This document shows positions 7,864 to 16,633 of a stretch of 61,129 bases of DNA, one piece after another (the stretch's first letter is position 1; the number at the start of each line of letters is the position of its first letter). Origin of the DNA: Candidatus Omnitrophota bacterium (lineage in GTDB: Bacteria > Omnitrophota > Gorgyraeia > 2-01-FULL-45-10). Location of the stretch: the NCBI GenBank assembly GCA_903843285.1, contig CAIMPC010000026.1, forward strand, positions 1 to 61,129, given 5' to 3'. The notes below the pieces were generated by a model, which was not told where the DNA came from, made no database searches, and saw only the letters and a program-made list of their open reading frames with translations. Made by a program: the position numbers and the translations under genes.

Positions 7864-8667
7864 TTATATACTGCTTGCCGCTTTTGCCGGGCTATCCTTT
7901 TTGGCCAGATAATAAGCCATGAAAGCAGCCGTAGCGACCACGCCCAGGTAGCTATTTACAATACTCGAGACTACCAGCATTAACATCTTCGCGGCACCTG
8001 TCGGAATAACTACCGACACAAGTCCCACAAGTAAACCAATAAGGAAACCCACGCCAAGCGCGATCAGGACTAGCAGAACCACAAGAAGAAGAAGTGTAAA
8101 TACCCTCGAGAACGGGTTTCTTCCTACTGCGATACCTTTCTTAAGCGCCTCTATGGGGCTTAACTCATCGCATACGATGGCATATGGTGACAGGATAAAA
8201 GGAATAAAGAAGTACAGCGCAAGCGCTATCGTTATAGCCAAAACCGCTACGATCGCTGTCCCCGATACCACGGCGCTGTTTAGTGGGGCTGTGAGACCTA
8301 TGGTAAGAGCCGCCAGAAGCGCAACCACCGCCACGAACAACAATATAATCAATCCGAGAATGAATAGGCGGACGTAATACTTCGTTCCATATTGCATAAG
8401 AGCGGAAAGCTTCATACTGCCTTCCTTTATTATGTCTCTGACAAGGCCGAGTGAACCGCCCTGTATAAAAATACTAATCAAAATGAATACGAGGCTTATG
8501 GCCAATAAAGGCAGAGTTGCCTGAGCTGTTACGGCCGAACCCGGGGTAGGGGCAAACGGAAGTGTAGCCAGATTACCTAAAAGGTTAAACACGAACAGGA
8601 CCGCCACAAGACTCATGCCTTTGGCGGTAACGCCAAAACCTTTTTTAATAGCCTCGATAACTCCCAT
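7864..8667 (-). CDS. Polytopic membrane protein of unknown function
   Basis: 267 residues, almost entirely hydrophobic with about six membrane helices separated by short loops. A central loop, ICDELSPIEALKKGI, resembles the loop of the broad family of six-helix proteins sometimes named after the glycerophosphodiester phosphodiesterase membrane domain; no catalytic residue is apparent. The start has a strong ribosome-binding site (AAGGAGG, 7 bases before ATG). It precedes the por genes, but a functional link to them is not demonstrated. Confidence 0.7.
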   Translation of the reverse strand: MGVIEAIKKGFGVTAKGMSLVAVLFVFNLLGNLATLPFAPTPGSAVTAQATLPLLAISLVFILISIFIQGGSLGLVRDIIKEGSMKLSALMQYGTKYYVRLFILGLIILLFVAVVALLAALTIGLTAPLNSAVVSGTAIVAVLAITIALALYFFIPFILSPYAIVCDELSPIEALKKGIAVGRNPFSRVFTLLLLVVLLVLIALGVGFLIGLLVGLVSVVIPTGAAKMLMLVVSSIVNSYLGVVATAAFMAYYLAKKDSPAKAASSI

Positions 8668-8752
8668 AACGAGCCTCCTTTTTATGTTCCGACATTACTA
8701 ACAGTAAAAATTAATCTGTCAAATATAGCTTCCATATCGGATAAGTTTTGTC

Positions 8753-8781
8753 ATTATACCCGAAACATCCGATAAGGTCAA
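8753..8781 (-). promoter_or_regulatory. Promoter upstream of the membrane protein/por genes
   Basis: On the minus strand TTGACC (8781-8776) and TATAAT (8758-8753) are 17 bases apart. The -35 box overlaps the last codons of recR (stop at 8778), and the ATG at 8667 follows a leader of roughly 80 bases. A second weaker TTGACA lies inside that leader near 8713-8718. Confidence 0.65.
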
Positions 8782-9395
8782 ATGCTTTTTTGCGCATTGA
8801 CCTGGCGCCTGCCCTCAAATGCCTTAGAAATTGTGGCCTGGTCGGCGTATTGAAGATCCCCCCCGACCGGAATCCCGTAAGCTACTCTGGTAATTACAGC
8901 GCCGCAGAGCTTTAACACTTTTTGCAGATAAAGCGAAGTGGCCTCGCCCTCCGTGTTAAAATCTGTAGCTATTATTATCTCTTTAAATTTCTCTTTCTTC
9001 ACCCTGTCGAGAAGTTCTTTTATCTTAATATCGGATGGGCCTATGCCGTCCAGTGGTGATAGCGATCCGAGAAGAACATGGTATATACCCTTAAAATCAC
9101 CCGAACGTTCTATCGTAATAATGTCATTAGGTTCTTCCACTATACATAGAGTCTCTTTATCGCGTAAAGAGCTCTTACATATCTCGCAGTCTTCTTCATC
9201 GCTTAAATTATTGCACACCTTACAGAACCTGACCGAATCCTTTACCTTTAATATAGCTCCGGACAACGCGGAGGCATCTTCTCTGGACGCTCTTAGTATA
9301 TAGAAAGCCAGTCTCTGCGCGCTTTTCGGCCCCACTCCCGGCATCTTAGCTAATTCGTCTATCAGACAGCGCATCGATACAGGAAAACCGTTCAT
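8778..9395 (-). CDS. recR: Recombination mediator protein RecR
   Basis: 205 residues with the family layout: helix-hairpin-helix KMPGVGPKSAQRLAF near the N-terminus, a Cys4 zinc finger (CKVCNNLSDEEDCEIC), a Toprim domain starting CIVEEPNDI and the Walker-B-like C-terminal part GGDLQYAD. RecR forms a ring that loads RecA on gapped DNA together with RecO or RecF. Its ATG overlaps the dnaX stop as ATGA, the common dnaX-recR arrangement. Confidence 0.97.
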   Translation of the reverse strand: MNGFPVSMRCLIDELAKMPGVGPKSAQRLAFYILRASREDASALSGAILKVKDSVRFCKVCNNLSDEEDCEICKSSLRDKETLCIVEEPNDIITIERSGDFKGIYHVLLGSLSPLDGIGPSDIKIKELLDRVKKEKFKEIIIATDFNTEGEATSLYLQKVLKLCGAVITRVAYGIPVGGDLQYADQATISKAFEGRRQVNAQKSI

Positions 9396-11137
9396 GCCGC
9401 TTTCCCTTTGCCGCTTCCACCAACCGCCAGCTTACCACCGAACATCTCGAGCGCCTTCTTAACTATCGGATCTGAGTCGTCGCTCACAATTTCGCCGGCG
9501 ACTTCATCGCCCACGTCTGTACCGACTAGATTTTTCAACTTCTGATTGGACGTACGCGCGCTCGAGTCACCCGATGCAGTGACGGTAAGGCTGACTCTCA
9601 GGTTCAGTCCGAGCATCTCGCTTATAGCCTTCTCAATTATCTTTCTATTTTCATTCGACTCCAGGACTTCTTTATGAAACTGATACTCTTTCGCAAAGCC
9701 TATGGTGAGCACGTTGTCCTCCAGGTTCAGAGGCTCTCCCTCTTGAAGGTATGAAGCAACGGAAATCTTCTTCGCCCTTATACTGCTTATCACTTTAGAC
9801 CAGGCGCCTGAAATACCATCCAGCGAGTTTCCCGTCTTAGTGTTATTTTTAGGCTGCACCTTCTCATCGTCATTCTGGGGCAATACTTTCTCATCGTCAT
9901 TCTGAAGGACCCTGAGCATAGCGGCGGGGGCTGTCTCCGACACTAACGGATCGTAGGCCCGGGAGGAAGAATCTACACTCTTCAAATCCCTCACTCCTCC
10001 ATTCTCCAGAGCCTCCACCCTCTTAATTAAATCTGCCATAGGCACTATCCCTGCATTCAAAGTCAGCTTTACGAGCGCTGTTTCAAAAGGTATCCTCGCC
10101 ATATCGGTCTTACGCATAAAGTCTATGGTATTCGACAGCGTGTATATTATGTATAACATCTCCTCGGTAGAGAATTTTGCGGACTCTTCCACGTAACGCG
10201 CAATCTTCTCCTTGCCCGCATCGATGAGCGCCCCGGGCTGGGCGAGAACCTTAGCGACAGATATATTGCGGAAATGCCCTATAAGCCCCTGCACCGTCTG
10301 AATAACATCTTTGCCATCGTTAACCAGAGAATCGATAATCTTCAGAGCAGATCTCGGATCTTTATTATGCATGGCCTCCGATAGTTTGAAAAATATTTCA
10401 TCATCCACAACGCCCAGCACCTTAGCCACATCTTCGACGCCCAGGACGCCTTTGGTAAATGCGGATATCTGGTCCAATACGACCTGAGCATCACGCATAC
10501 TGCCGTCGCTATATTTTACGATCAGCCCTAAGGCCTCGTCGCTGGCGGATAAATTCTCTTCCTTGGCGATCTGCTTAAGATTTTTCAGAATCTCCGATGA
10601 AGGGATACGCCTGAAATCAAACCTCTGACATCTGGATAATATCGTAGGTGGAACTTTATGCGCGTGTGTCGTAGCAAATATGAATTTAACGTGCGGCGGC
10701 GGCTCCTCGAGCGTCTTTAAGAGCGCATTGAAAGCCTCGTTCGATAGCATGTGAACTTCATCTATTATGTAGACTTTGAATTTGCCTCGCACAGGGGTGA
10801 ACTTCGAATTTTCCCTCAGGCTCCGTATCTCATCGATGCCCCTATTTGAAGCACCATCTATCTCGAGGATATCGAGGCTCGACCCGGAGGCTATCTCATT
10901 ACAAGATATGCACTTGCCACATGGCTTAGGAGTCGGGCCCTTTTCGCAATTCAGGGCCTTTGCCAAAATTCTAGCAGTAGTGGTCTTACCCACGCCCCGG
11001 GGACCCGCAAATAAATAGGCGTGGGCGACCCTAGAGTGCTCGATAGCGTTCTTCAGAGTGGTCGTTATATGGGATTGGCCCGTTATCTCATCGAAACTCT
11101 TAGGTCTGTACTTGCGTGCGAATACTATGTAACTCAT
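9392..11137 (-). CDS. dnaX: DNA polymerase III subunit gamma/tau
   Basis: 581 residues. The AAA+ clamp-loader ATPase is clear: YRPKSFDEITGQ, Walker A GPRGVGKTTTA, a zinc-binding segment (CEKG...CGKCISC), Walker B IIDEVHML, sensor 1 ATTHAHK and the SRC motif ILSRCQRFDFRRI. After about residue 370 there is a variable linker containing a short duplicated unit (PQNDDEKV/QNDDEKV around 410-425) and a tau-like C-terminal domain with FAKEYQFHKE. It loads the sliding clamp and couples polymerase to helicase. Overlaps recR by four bases. A palindromic AACACT-CCCGG-TGTG element lies just upstream of the start (about 11158-11172). Confidence 0.96.
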   Translation of the reverse strand: MSYIVFARKYRPKSFDEITGQSHITTTLKNAIEHSRVAHAYLFAGPRGVGKTTTARILAKALNCEKGPTPKPCGKCISCNEIASGSSLDILEIDGASNRGIDEIRSLRENSKFTPVRGKFKVYIIDEVHMLSNEAFNALLKTLEEPPPHVKFIFATTHAHKVPPTILSRCQRFDFRRIPSSEILKNLKQIAKEENLSASDEALGLIVKYSDGSMRDAQVVLDQISAFTKGVLGVEDVAKVLGVVDDEIFFKLSEAMHNKDPRSALKIIDSLVNDGKDVIQTVQGLIGHFRNISVAKVLAQPGALIDAGKEKIARYVEESAKFSTEEMLYIIYTLSNTIDFMRKTDMARIPFETALVKLTLNAGIVPMADLIKRVEALENGGVRDLKSVDSSSRAYDPLVSETAPAAMLRVLQNDDEKVLPQNDDEKVQPKNNTKTGNSLDGISGAWSKVISSIRAKKISVASYLQEGEPLNLEDNVLTIGFAKEYQFHKEVLESNENRKIIEKAISEMLGLNLRVSLTVTASGDSSARTSNQKLKNLVGTDVGDEVAGEIVSDDSDPIVKKALEMFGGKLAVGGSGKGKAA

Positions 11138-11213
11138 GGCGAGGTATAAGGTATCACACCGGGAGTGTTAATTCAATTGAAAACAGGAAAATGAACTATC
11201 CTTAATTTCTCTC

Positions 11214-14200
11214 CTACGCCGCTTCCAATGCTTTTCTATCGCCCTCGTAAATTCTCCTTAATGCTCCATATTCGACAGACTCGGCCTTCGGTAGAAAAAA
11301 TACAAGTCTGTCATTTCGTTTGTAACTGGTTATAACCGAGGCCTGCGGAGGCTCTTTACCTGCGGCGAGCTCTAACGTCATGTATAGAAGCCCTGCAAAC
11401 CTTATGCGGAGCTGCTTCTCGATAGACTCGTTATGCCTTGAGTAAAATTCTATTAGCTCCGACCAGTCTATGCCTGCCAGAAATGGCTTTTCACCGCTTT
11501 TTGCATCCCTTAGCGCCGAAAAACTATTGGATGTTATCGTCTGGATTGAGGCCATAACCACTACGTTGCGCAAGCTCGTATGCGTAATATTTGCTCTATC
11601 GATAATAGAAGCGGCCAGATCACTGCCGCTTCCACGAACGATTTCTACGTTATCCAACCCCTTAGATTTTAGCGCATCCCCTATCGAGCAGATCTCCTTC
11701 ATCAAAGCGCTGATAGCGTCATGCTGAAGGCTTCCCCTTACATCCACTCCCGGTATAGAGTCGGCTTCGAGACCTATTATAATCTTCTGATTCTCTTTCT
11801 TTGCATTTCTGGCCATAACGATCAACGCCGCCATAGCACCATCAGCCTCGATCTGGCCAATATTACTCTTTAAATAATTTATCTTATCCCCGATACTCCG
11901 CGAAACACCATACTTCTCCAGGCTATTTACGGTAGTAAGTGTTCGAGCCACCCTCCGCGTTATCTCGTATGATGTCATGTCATTATTGAGGGCTCTTATA
12001 TCAATGTTGATTTCTAAAACCGATTTTGCTATAAGAGAATTGGATAGTTCGTTCCCGGCATTGATGAAAATAGTTCTTCTGCTATTTAGTAAGGATGCCA
12101 CAATCTCGAAAAGCTTTGTTGTGTTAGAAGCGGCGGGGCGTGGAGAAGTAGAAGGTGTGAGCGTCTCTGCTTTTTGCTTTTTCTTTTGAGCGTAACCGGC
12201 TCCCGAAATAGCGGAGTTATATCCAATCCTGTTGAGAGCTTCTGCGGAGGCAGTGCGGACGCGGTCATTTTCATCAAAATAAAACCTACCGGTCAAATAC
12301 GGAACAGCAGATCTGTTTCTCGGATCGCCCAAAGCTATGGCCGCGGAGACTCGCGTATCTGCATTATTACTACTTAATTTCCATAAATTATAGTTTACCG
12401 GATCTGTTTCCTTCCATATTGTGAATAATACCCCAGCTACACTCCATATTCCAACAACACTCGTAATTATCGGATGGGTGGAAGCGAAATACATTAACGC
12501 GGAAAATACATCGGTGAGTATGATCGCGCTGAATCCGATGGCAAACGGATTCAAAAAATACATTGTTGTGCTTCCATTGCTCTGTATCTTTTTCAATGCG
12601 ATTTTGGCGCGTGGGCGAACAGCTGAGACTTTATCTTTTAATGCTTCATTTAGGGCAGGCATGGCTGCTACGGCTTTCGAACCCATTTTCCCGAACACTT
12701 CCATGGCGGCCCTACGGACATCGTCATTCTTATCCTCTACCGCTTTTACTATGGCAGCTACTACCTCCGGCGTGAACATTTGTATTGCCCCGAGGGCTCT
12801 TATGGCTCTCATACGAACACCAGGGTCTTCATCTGTTAGTACTGATTCTATAAGGGCGGGTACGGCGCTCCCTGCCCCTGTGTGCATATCCTTGAGAATA
12901 TGCGCAGCGTAATTGCGAACATTGGCATTCCTATCTTTTAATGCCATTGTGAGTGATAAAATTACCTCCGGTGTAATATGATCCATATGTCCTATATTTT
13001 GTACAGCATGTATACGGGCATAGTCATTTTTACTATTTACTAATATGTCCGTTAATGGCCGGATAACCTCGGATGGGTTGCTAAAGCTTATATTTTTAAG
13101 AGCATTCATGATGACCGTAGAGACATACAAATCTTCATCATCTAGTGCTTTTATGAAATCCGGGATGGCACTGGGACCCATCTTCCCGAGAATTATCTCA
13201 GCGCGTTTACGTAACTCAGAGTTTGTGTCCTTTAAAAGGTTAATCAACGCGGGGACTGCGGGTGAGCCTATTTTAGTTAAAGCGTTTACGGCGGATGATC
13301 GAACATCAGAATCTGTATCCGTCAGCGCATTGATCAGCGCAGGGACTGCCTCAGAGTCGCCAATACCACCCAGGGCTGCAGCTGCTTTTGCGCGAACACG
13401 CCATGTATTATCACCCAAAGCTTTGATCAATGCTCTAACTACAGTCTTATCACGATGATTGCTTAAAGCTTTTACCGCATCTGTGCGAGCATCTACATTA
13501 TTGCCCCCCAATTTATATAGATTGTAATTTAGCGAATCTAATTTCTTCCAGATTGCAAAAAATAGCGCAACTGCACCCACCACTCCAGTAATACCCACAA
13601 TTATCGGATACGCAAAGATGAGGTCTTTTATTGCAGACAATACCTCCGTGAACATAATGGTGCCAAATGTTATGGCAAATGGATTGAAAGAGAGCAATTT
13701 ACTTGAAGAGTTGGGGGTATGTTTTTTCTCTTGAGCGCTTACCTCAGCTATGGGTTCGCTTATAGTGACCTTCGGAGACTCTTTCATTTTAACGGTAGTC
13801 AATTCTTGCGCAACGGGTGCGGATGGCGTCTCAACGGTTTGCGAAGAGGTACCCGTATAATCCTCCGGCACATACTTCACCAGATACTTATCCGAGATGT
13901 CGTACCACTCATAACCGGGAAGGTTATCGGCAGAGACGCGGGGTTTCTTTGCAATCTGCATCAGGAATCTCTCATTGTCCTTCTCATATAATATAAAGAC
14001 TACTCCTTTATCGGGCAGATTGCCTTCAAAGCCAATTTCGTCAAGGGCCAATTTGAGCTTTTCGAGAGATTCCTTATTTTTAATATATTCGACAGGGACT
14101 ATATTGAGGATGGTGATTCCGGTATCTGTTAACTGCTTTTCGAGATCAGAACTTATGACTTCGAAAAGATGGCCGGACGGAAGCGGGCCTAAGCCTCCGG

Positions 14201-14453
14201 AAACATTGCCAAAATAGTATTCTCCTACAGCGTAAACTAATGCAATAATTGCGCTTTGTGAGAGAAAAGACTGTTGGAATCTTGCCTGCTGTTCATTAAT
14301 TGGAGGTTGTTGAAGCAGGGACGGCACGGCAAGCGTTGAATCCCCGACATTATGCTCAGGAGGATAAGCGTAGGCAATGTCGAGGGTCAGGAAGGTTATG
14401 ATTAAAAAGAAAGATATACACTTAAAGAGATGTGAATGCTTTATTCTATTCAT
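11214..14453 (-). CDS. Giant exported HEAT-repeat protein with internal duplication
   Basis: 1079 residues. An N-terminal signal (about 10-30) is followed by a linker (STLAVPSLLQQPP) of a kind I associate with long exported Omnitrophota proteins. Residues about 260-320 hold two membrane helices introduced by NPFAITF. Then comes a long array of HEAT/PBS-lyase-type repeats (about 330-640; units such as VRAKAAAALGGIGDSEAVPALINAL). The membrane pair and the start of an array are then repeated (NPFAIGF, about 648-760), followed by a roughly 290-residue C-terminal domain I do not recognise, in which ADSIPGVDV and VRGSGSDLA are the most distinct segments. HEAT arrays usually mediate protein binding. 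It stands alone, 37 bases after the MFS gene. Function unknown. Confidence 0.75.
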   Translation of the reverse strand: MNRIKHSHLFKCISFFLIITFLTLDIAYAYPPEHNVGDSTLAVPSLLQQPPINEQQARFQQSFLSQSAIIALVYAVGEYYFGNVSGGLGPLPSGHLFEVISSDLEKQLTDTGITILNIVPVEYIKNKESLEKLKLALDEIGFEGNLPDKGVVFILYEKDNERFLMQIAKKPRVSADNLPGYEWYDISDKYLVKYVPEDYTGTSSQTVETPSAPVAQELTTVKMKESPKVTISEPIAEVSAQEKKHTPNSSSKLLSFNPFAITFGTIMFTEVLSAIKDLIFAYPIIVGITGVVGAVALFFAIWKKLDSLNYNLYKLGGNNVDARTDAVKALSNHRDKTVVRALIKALGDNTWRVRAKAAAALGGIGDSEAVPALINALTDTDSDVRSSAVNALTKIGSPAVPALINLLKDTNSELRKRAEIILGKMGPSAIPDFIKALDDEDLYVSTVIMNALKNISFSNPSEVIRPLTDILVNSKNDYARIHAVQNIGHMDHITPEVILSLTMALKDRNANVRNYAAHILKDMHTGAGSAVPALIESVLTDEDPGVRMRAIRALGAIQMFTPEVVAAIVKAVEDKNDDVRRAAMEVFGKMGSKAVAAMPALNEALKDKVSAVRPRAKIALKKIQSNGSTTMYFLNPFAIGFSAIILTDVFSALMYFASTHPIITSVVGIWSVAGVLFTIWKETDPVNYNLWKLSSNNADTRVSAAIALGDPRNRSAVPYLTGRFYFDENDRVRTASAEALNRIGYNSAISGAGYAQKKKQKAETLTPSTSPRPAASNTTKLFEIVASLLNSRRTIFINAGNELSNSLIAKSVLEINIDIRALNNDMTSYEITRRVARTLTTVNSLEKYGVSRSIGDKINYLKSNIGQIEADGAMAALIVMARNAKKENQKIIIGLEADSIPGVDVRGSLQHDAISALMKEICSIGDALKSKGLDNVEIVRGSGSDLAASIIDRANITHTSLRNVVVMASIQTITSNSFSALRDAKSGEKPFLAGIDWSELIEFYSRHNESIEKQLRIRFAGLLYMTLELAAGKEPPQASVITSYKRNDRLVFFLPKAESVEYGALRRIYEGDRKALEAA

Positions 14454-14490
14454 AGACGTGGCTCCGTTTCCTTTGTTATTTTATCAATGT

Positions 14491-15795
14491 CTATTCTTCC
14501 TCACCTGCTATAAGTCCTGAGGCAACATTGAGGCCTGAAGCTATTTCGGAGATTATTCCTATCTTCCTGTATATTGGATGTATGAGCTTCTTAATTAAAG
14601 GTAATTTCCTTGCAAAGAAAATCGAGACTGCGACACAGGCCGCTCCTCCTATGATAAGAGTGTTAACTACGCCAATATGCCCTGCCAGCACACCGGAAGC
14701 CAAGCTACCTATGGGAGCCATACCCATAAATGACATCGTGTAAAAACTCATAACTCTTCCGCGCTTATCATCATCGGATATCGTCTGGAGAATCGTATTG
14801 CAGGCGGCCATATTCACCATCATACCAAATCCGCCTATTGATAACAATATCATCGATACCCAGAGCGACTTCGATAGGGCAAATAACATAACGCTCACAG
14901 CGAATATCGTGGTCGAGATCGGGATCAGCCTGCCAAGGCCTACTATTGATTTCCTGGACGCAAGATATATCGTCGCGGCTAACGCGCCAAGACCGCCGGA
15001 GGACATAAGAAAACCGAGCGTCTCCGGGCCGCCTTTTAGTATATCCCTGGCAAATACCGGCATAAGTACCGCATATGCCATACCCATGATGCTGGTGATA
15101 CTTAAAATAATTAGTATTAATCTTATGGGCTCGAAGCCAAACGCATACCTAAACCCTTCCTTCAGCTCTTTCATGACGCGGGGCCGCCCAGGCTTCGGCC
15201 TCTGCTTCTTAATATTCATGGCAAGAAGCGACCAGATAACGGCGAAAAAGCTGGCTCCGTTGACAAGGAAGCATATTCCTTCCCCAAACAAAGCTATGAT
15301 CAATCCCGCGACACTTGGCCCGATAAGTCTGGCGGCATTGAACATCAGTGAATTTAACGCGATGGCGTTACCCAGATTTTCTTTTTTCTCGACCATCTCA
15401 ACCAGAAACGACTGCCTTATGGGGATATCGAATGAATTTATACAGCCCAGAGTAAAGCCTAAAACTATGATATGCCAGACCTGTATATGGCCCGTCAGCG
15501 CAAGAAGAGCCAGTATAAGCGCCTGCACCATCGATAATATTTGAGTTACTACAAGCATCTTATGGCGATTGAACCTATCGGCCACGACCCCACCGATGGG
15601 ACTTAATATGAACGTAGGTATCTGGCTGGAAAACCCGACGACGCCCAGGAGTAGCGGTGAACTCGTCATCCTGTATACGAGCCAACCCATCGCCACCTGT
15701 TGCATCCAGGTGCCGATTAGCGAGATATTCTGCCCCATGAAGAATAGTCGAAAGTTGCGATAATGCAGTGTCCTGAAGATGTTGTTCGCTTCCAT
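14491..15795 (-). CDS. MFS efflux transporter (EntS/MFS_3-like)
   Basis: 434 residues from the ATG at 15795, chosen because AAGGAA lies 6 bases upstream; an in-frame TTG at 15810 has no such support. Twelve hydrophobic segments are visible with the family motifs RNFRLFFMGQNISLIGTWMQQVA at the start, GGVVADRFNRHKML (the loop 2-3 motif A) and ITSIMGMAYA in the second half. The pattern fits the MFS_3 group of exporters that includes enterobactin exporter EntS. The substrate is unknown. A TATAAT box on the minus strand at 15818-15813 could be its promoter, inside or next to the inverted-repeat element at 15829-16021. Confidence 0.85.
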   Translation of the reverse strand: MEANNIFRTLHYRNFRLFFMGQNISLIGTWMQQVAMGWLVYRMTSSPLLLGVVGFSSQIPTFILSPIGGVVADRFNRHKMLVVTQILSMVQALILALLALTGHIQVWHIIVLGFTLGCINSFDIPIRQSFLVEMVEKKENLGNAIALNSLMFNAARLIGPSVAGLIIALFGEGICFLVNGASFFAVIWSLLAMNIKKQRPKPGRPRVMKELKEGFRYAFGFEPIRLILIILSITSIMGMAYAVLMPVFARDILKGGPETLGFLMSSGGLGALAATIYLASRKSIVGLGRLIPISTTIFAVSVMLFALSKSLWVSMILLSIGGFGMMVNMAACNTILQTISDDDKRGRVMSFYTMSFMGMAPIGSLASGVLAGHIGVVNTLIIGGAACVAVSIFFARKLPLIKKLIHPIYRKIGIISEIASGLNVASGLIAGEEE

Positions 15796-15828
15796 ATATT
15801 CCTTATCCAATCATTATAGCGAAAATAT

Positions 15829-16021
15829 CGTATGGGTGACGCGATGGATGCCCTTGAGGCCGTAGGCGCGAAGTATGGGATGGGGCAGTACAGGTACCCG
15901 TCTCATCTTACTCAAATTGTAAACCCCATACGAGCGCCAAGACGAAAGGGCGCCTCGCGGCAGCCTGCCCGACTGACATAGTTTACATCGAGTCAGGCGG
16001 GGCCCCGAAGTATATTTTCGC
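15829..16021. repeat. Intergenic element bounded by 10-bp inverted repeats
   Basis: GCGAAAATAT at 15820-15829 region and ATATTTTCGC ending at 16021 are exact inverted repeats about 190 bases apart. Between them are further complementary pairs: CGTATGGG with CCCATACG, and CCCGACTGAC with GTCAGGCGGG (one mismatch), so much of the element could fold back. A 71-codon open frame crosses it but has no family resemblance and no ribosome-binding site. It could be a MITE-like element, a structured RNA or a large folded leader/terminator between 16035 and 15795. Boundaries are approximate. Confidence 0.4.
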
Positions 16022-16034
16022 AAAACCATAATAT

Positions 16035-16589
16035 TTATTCCTGCCTATATCCGCCGGCGGATCCTTTAAGCTGGCCGCTCCTGTCGTAATATAGCACCCT
16101 CTCGCCCATCATCGGCTGAGCTTCGAACTGTTCGTAAGGATCGAAGTCCTGATCTCCAACCATCTGTCTGACGACAAGCCGCCCTGACGAATTATATATC
16201 TTGCGGGCCACCAGCTTTCCGTCCTCACCGTAGAAACTCTCCACTACCGGCCTCTTATCCTCATAACGCGCTCTCATAGCTGCCCAGCCATCCACGTTTG
16301 TCTGCATCTTTCCGTCGGCATTATAATGAATCTTTACGACCGTATTACCCTCTAGATCATACCTCTCTTCCTGCTGAAGAGTTACGCCGTCCTTCCAATA
16401 ATAGAGCTTTTGCCTAAGGTGCGCCTCGCTATCATAGCGCCTGCAGGCTCTTACGGTCTTAGTCCCCTCCCAGTAGTCGAATTCATCATAGCCCACGCTG
16501 ACAGCCCATGACTCGATACCCAGCACTAAGATTGTCAGTAGCACGATGGCTATATGCGAGCACTTGATTTCGATTTTACCCATACCCAT
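16035..16589 (-). CDS. Exported protein with YwqK/MORN-like repeats
   Basis: 184 residues with an N-terminal membrane or signal segment (about 10-30) and then short beta-hairpin-like repeats around YDSEAHLRQKLYYWKDG, YDLEGNTVVKIHYNADGKMQTN, YGEDGKLVARKIYNSSGRLV and YYDRSGQLKG. Repeats of the form Y-D/N-x-x-G-x are known from YwqK-type and MORN-variant proteins, where they act as structural or binding modules. It is the last gene of the run starting at 21003, 44 bases after the AsmA-like gene. Function unknown. Confidence 0.65.
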   Translation of the reverse strand: MGMGKIEIKCSHIAIVLLTILVLGIESWAVSVGYDEFDYWEGTKTVRACRRYDSEAHLRQKLYYWKDGVTLQQEERYDLEGNTVVKIHYNADGKMQTNVDGWAAMRARYEDKRPVVESFYGEDGKLVARKIYNSSGRLVVRQMVGDQDFDPYEQFEAQPMMGERVLYYDRSGQLKGSAGGYRQE

Positions 16590-16633
16590 AAGTCTATACC
16601 TGTGCCATCATTTTTTGCAACATAATCTTATGC

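Noticed and set aside
9840..9910. Short tandem repeat in dnaX considered as a CRISPR or programmed frameshift signal
   Set aside because: It is an in-frame duplication of about 8 codons (QNDDEKV) in the variable linker; no A-rich slippery site with hairpin was found.
12421..13458. Long plus-strand open frames opposite the HEAT-repeat gene
   Set aside because: They mirror the repeat array on the other strand with no start signals or family features; shadows of the real gene.
15814..16029. 71-codon minus-strand open frame
   Set aside because: It lies in the inverted-repeat element, has no ribosome-binding site and no recognisable motif; better explained as part of the structured repeat.
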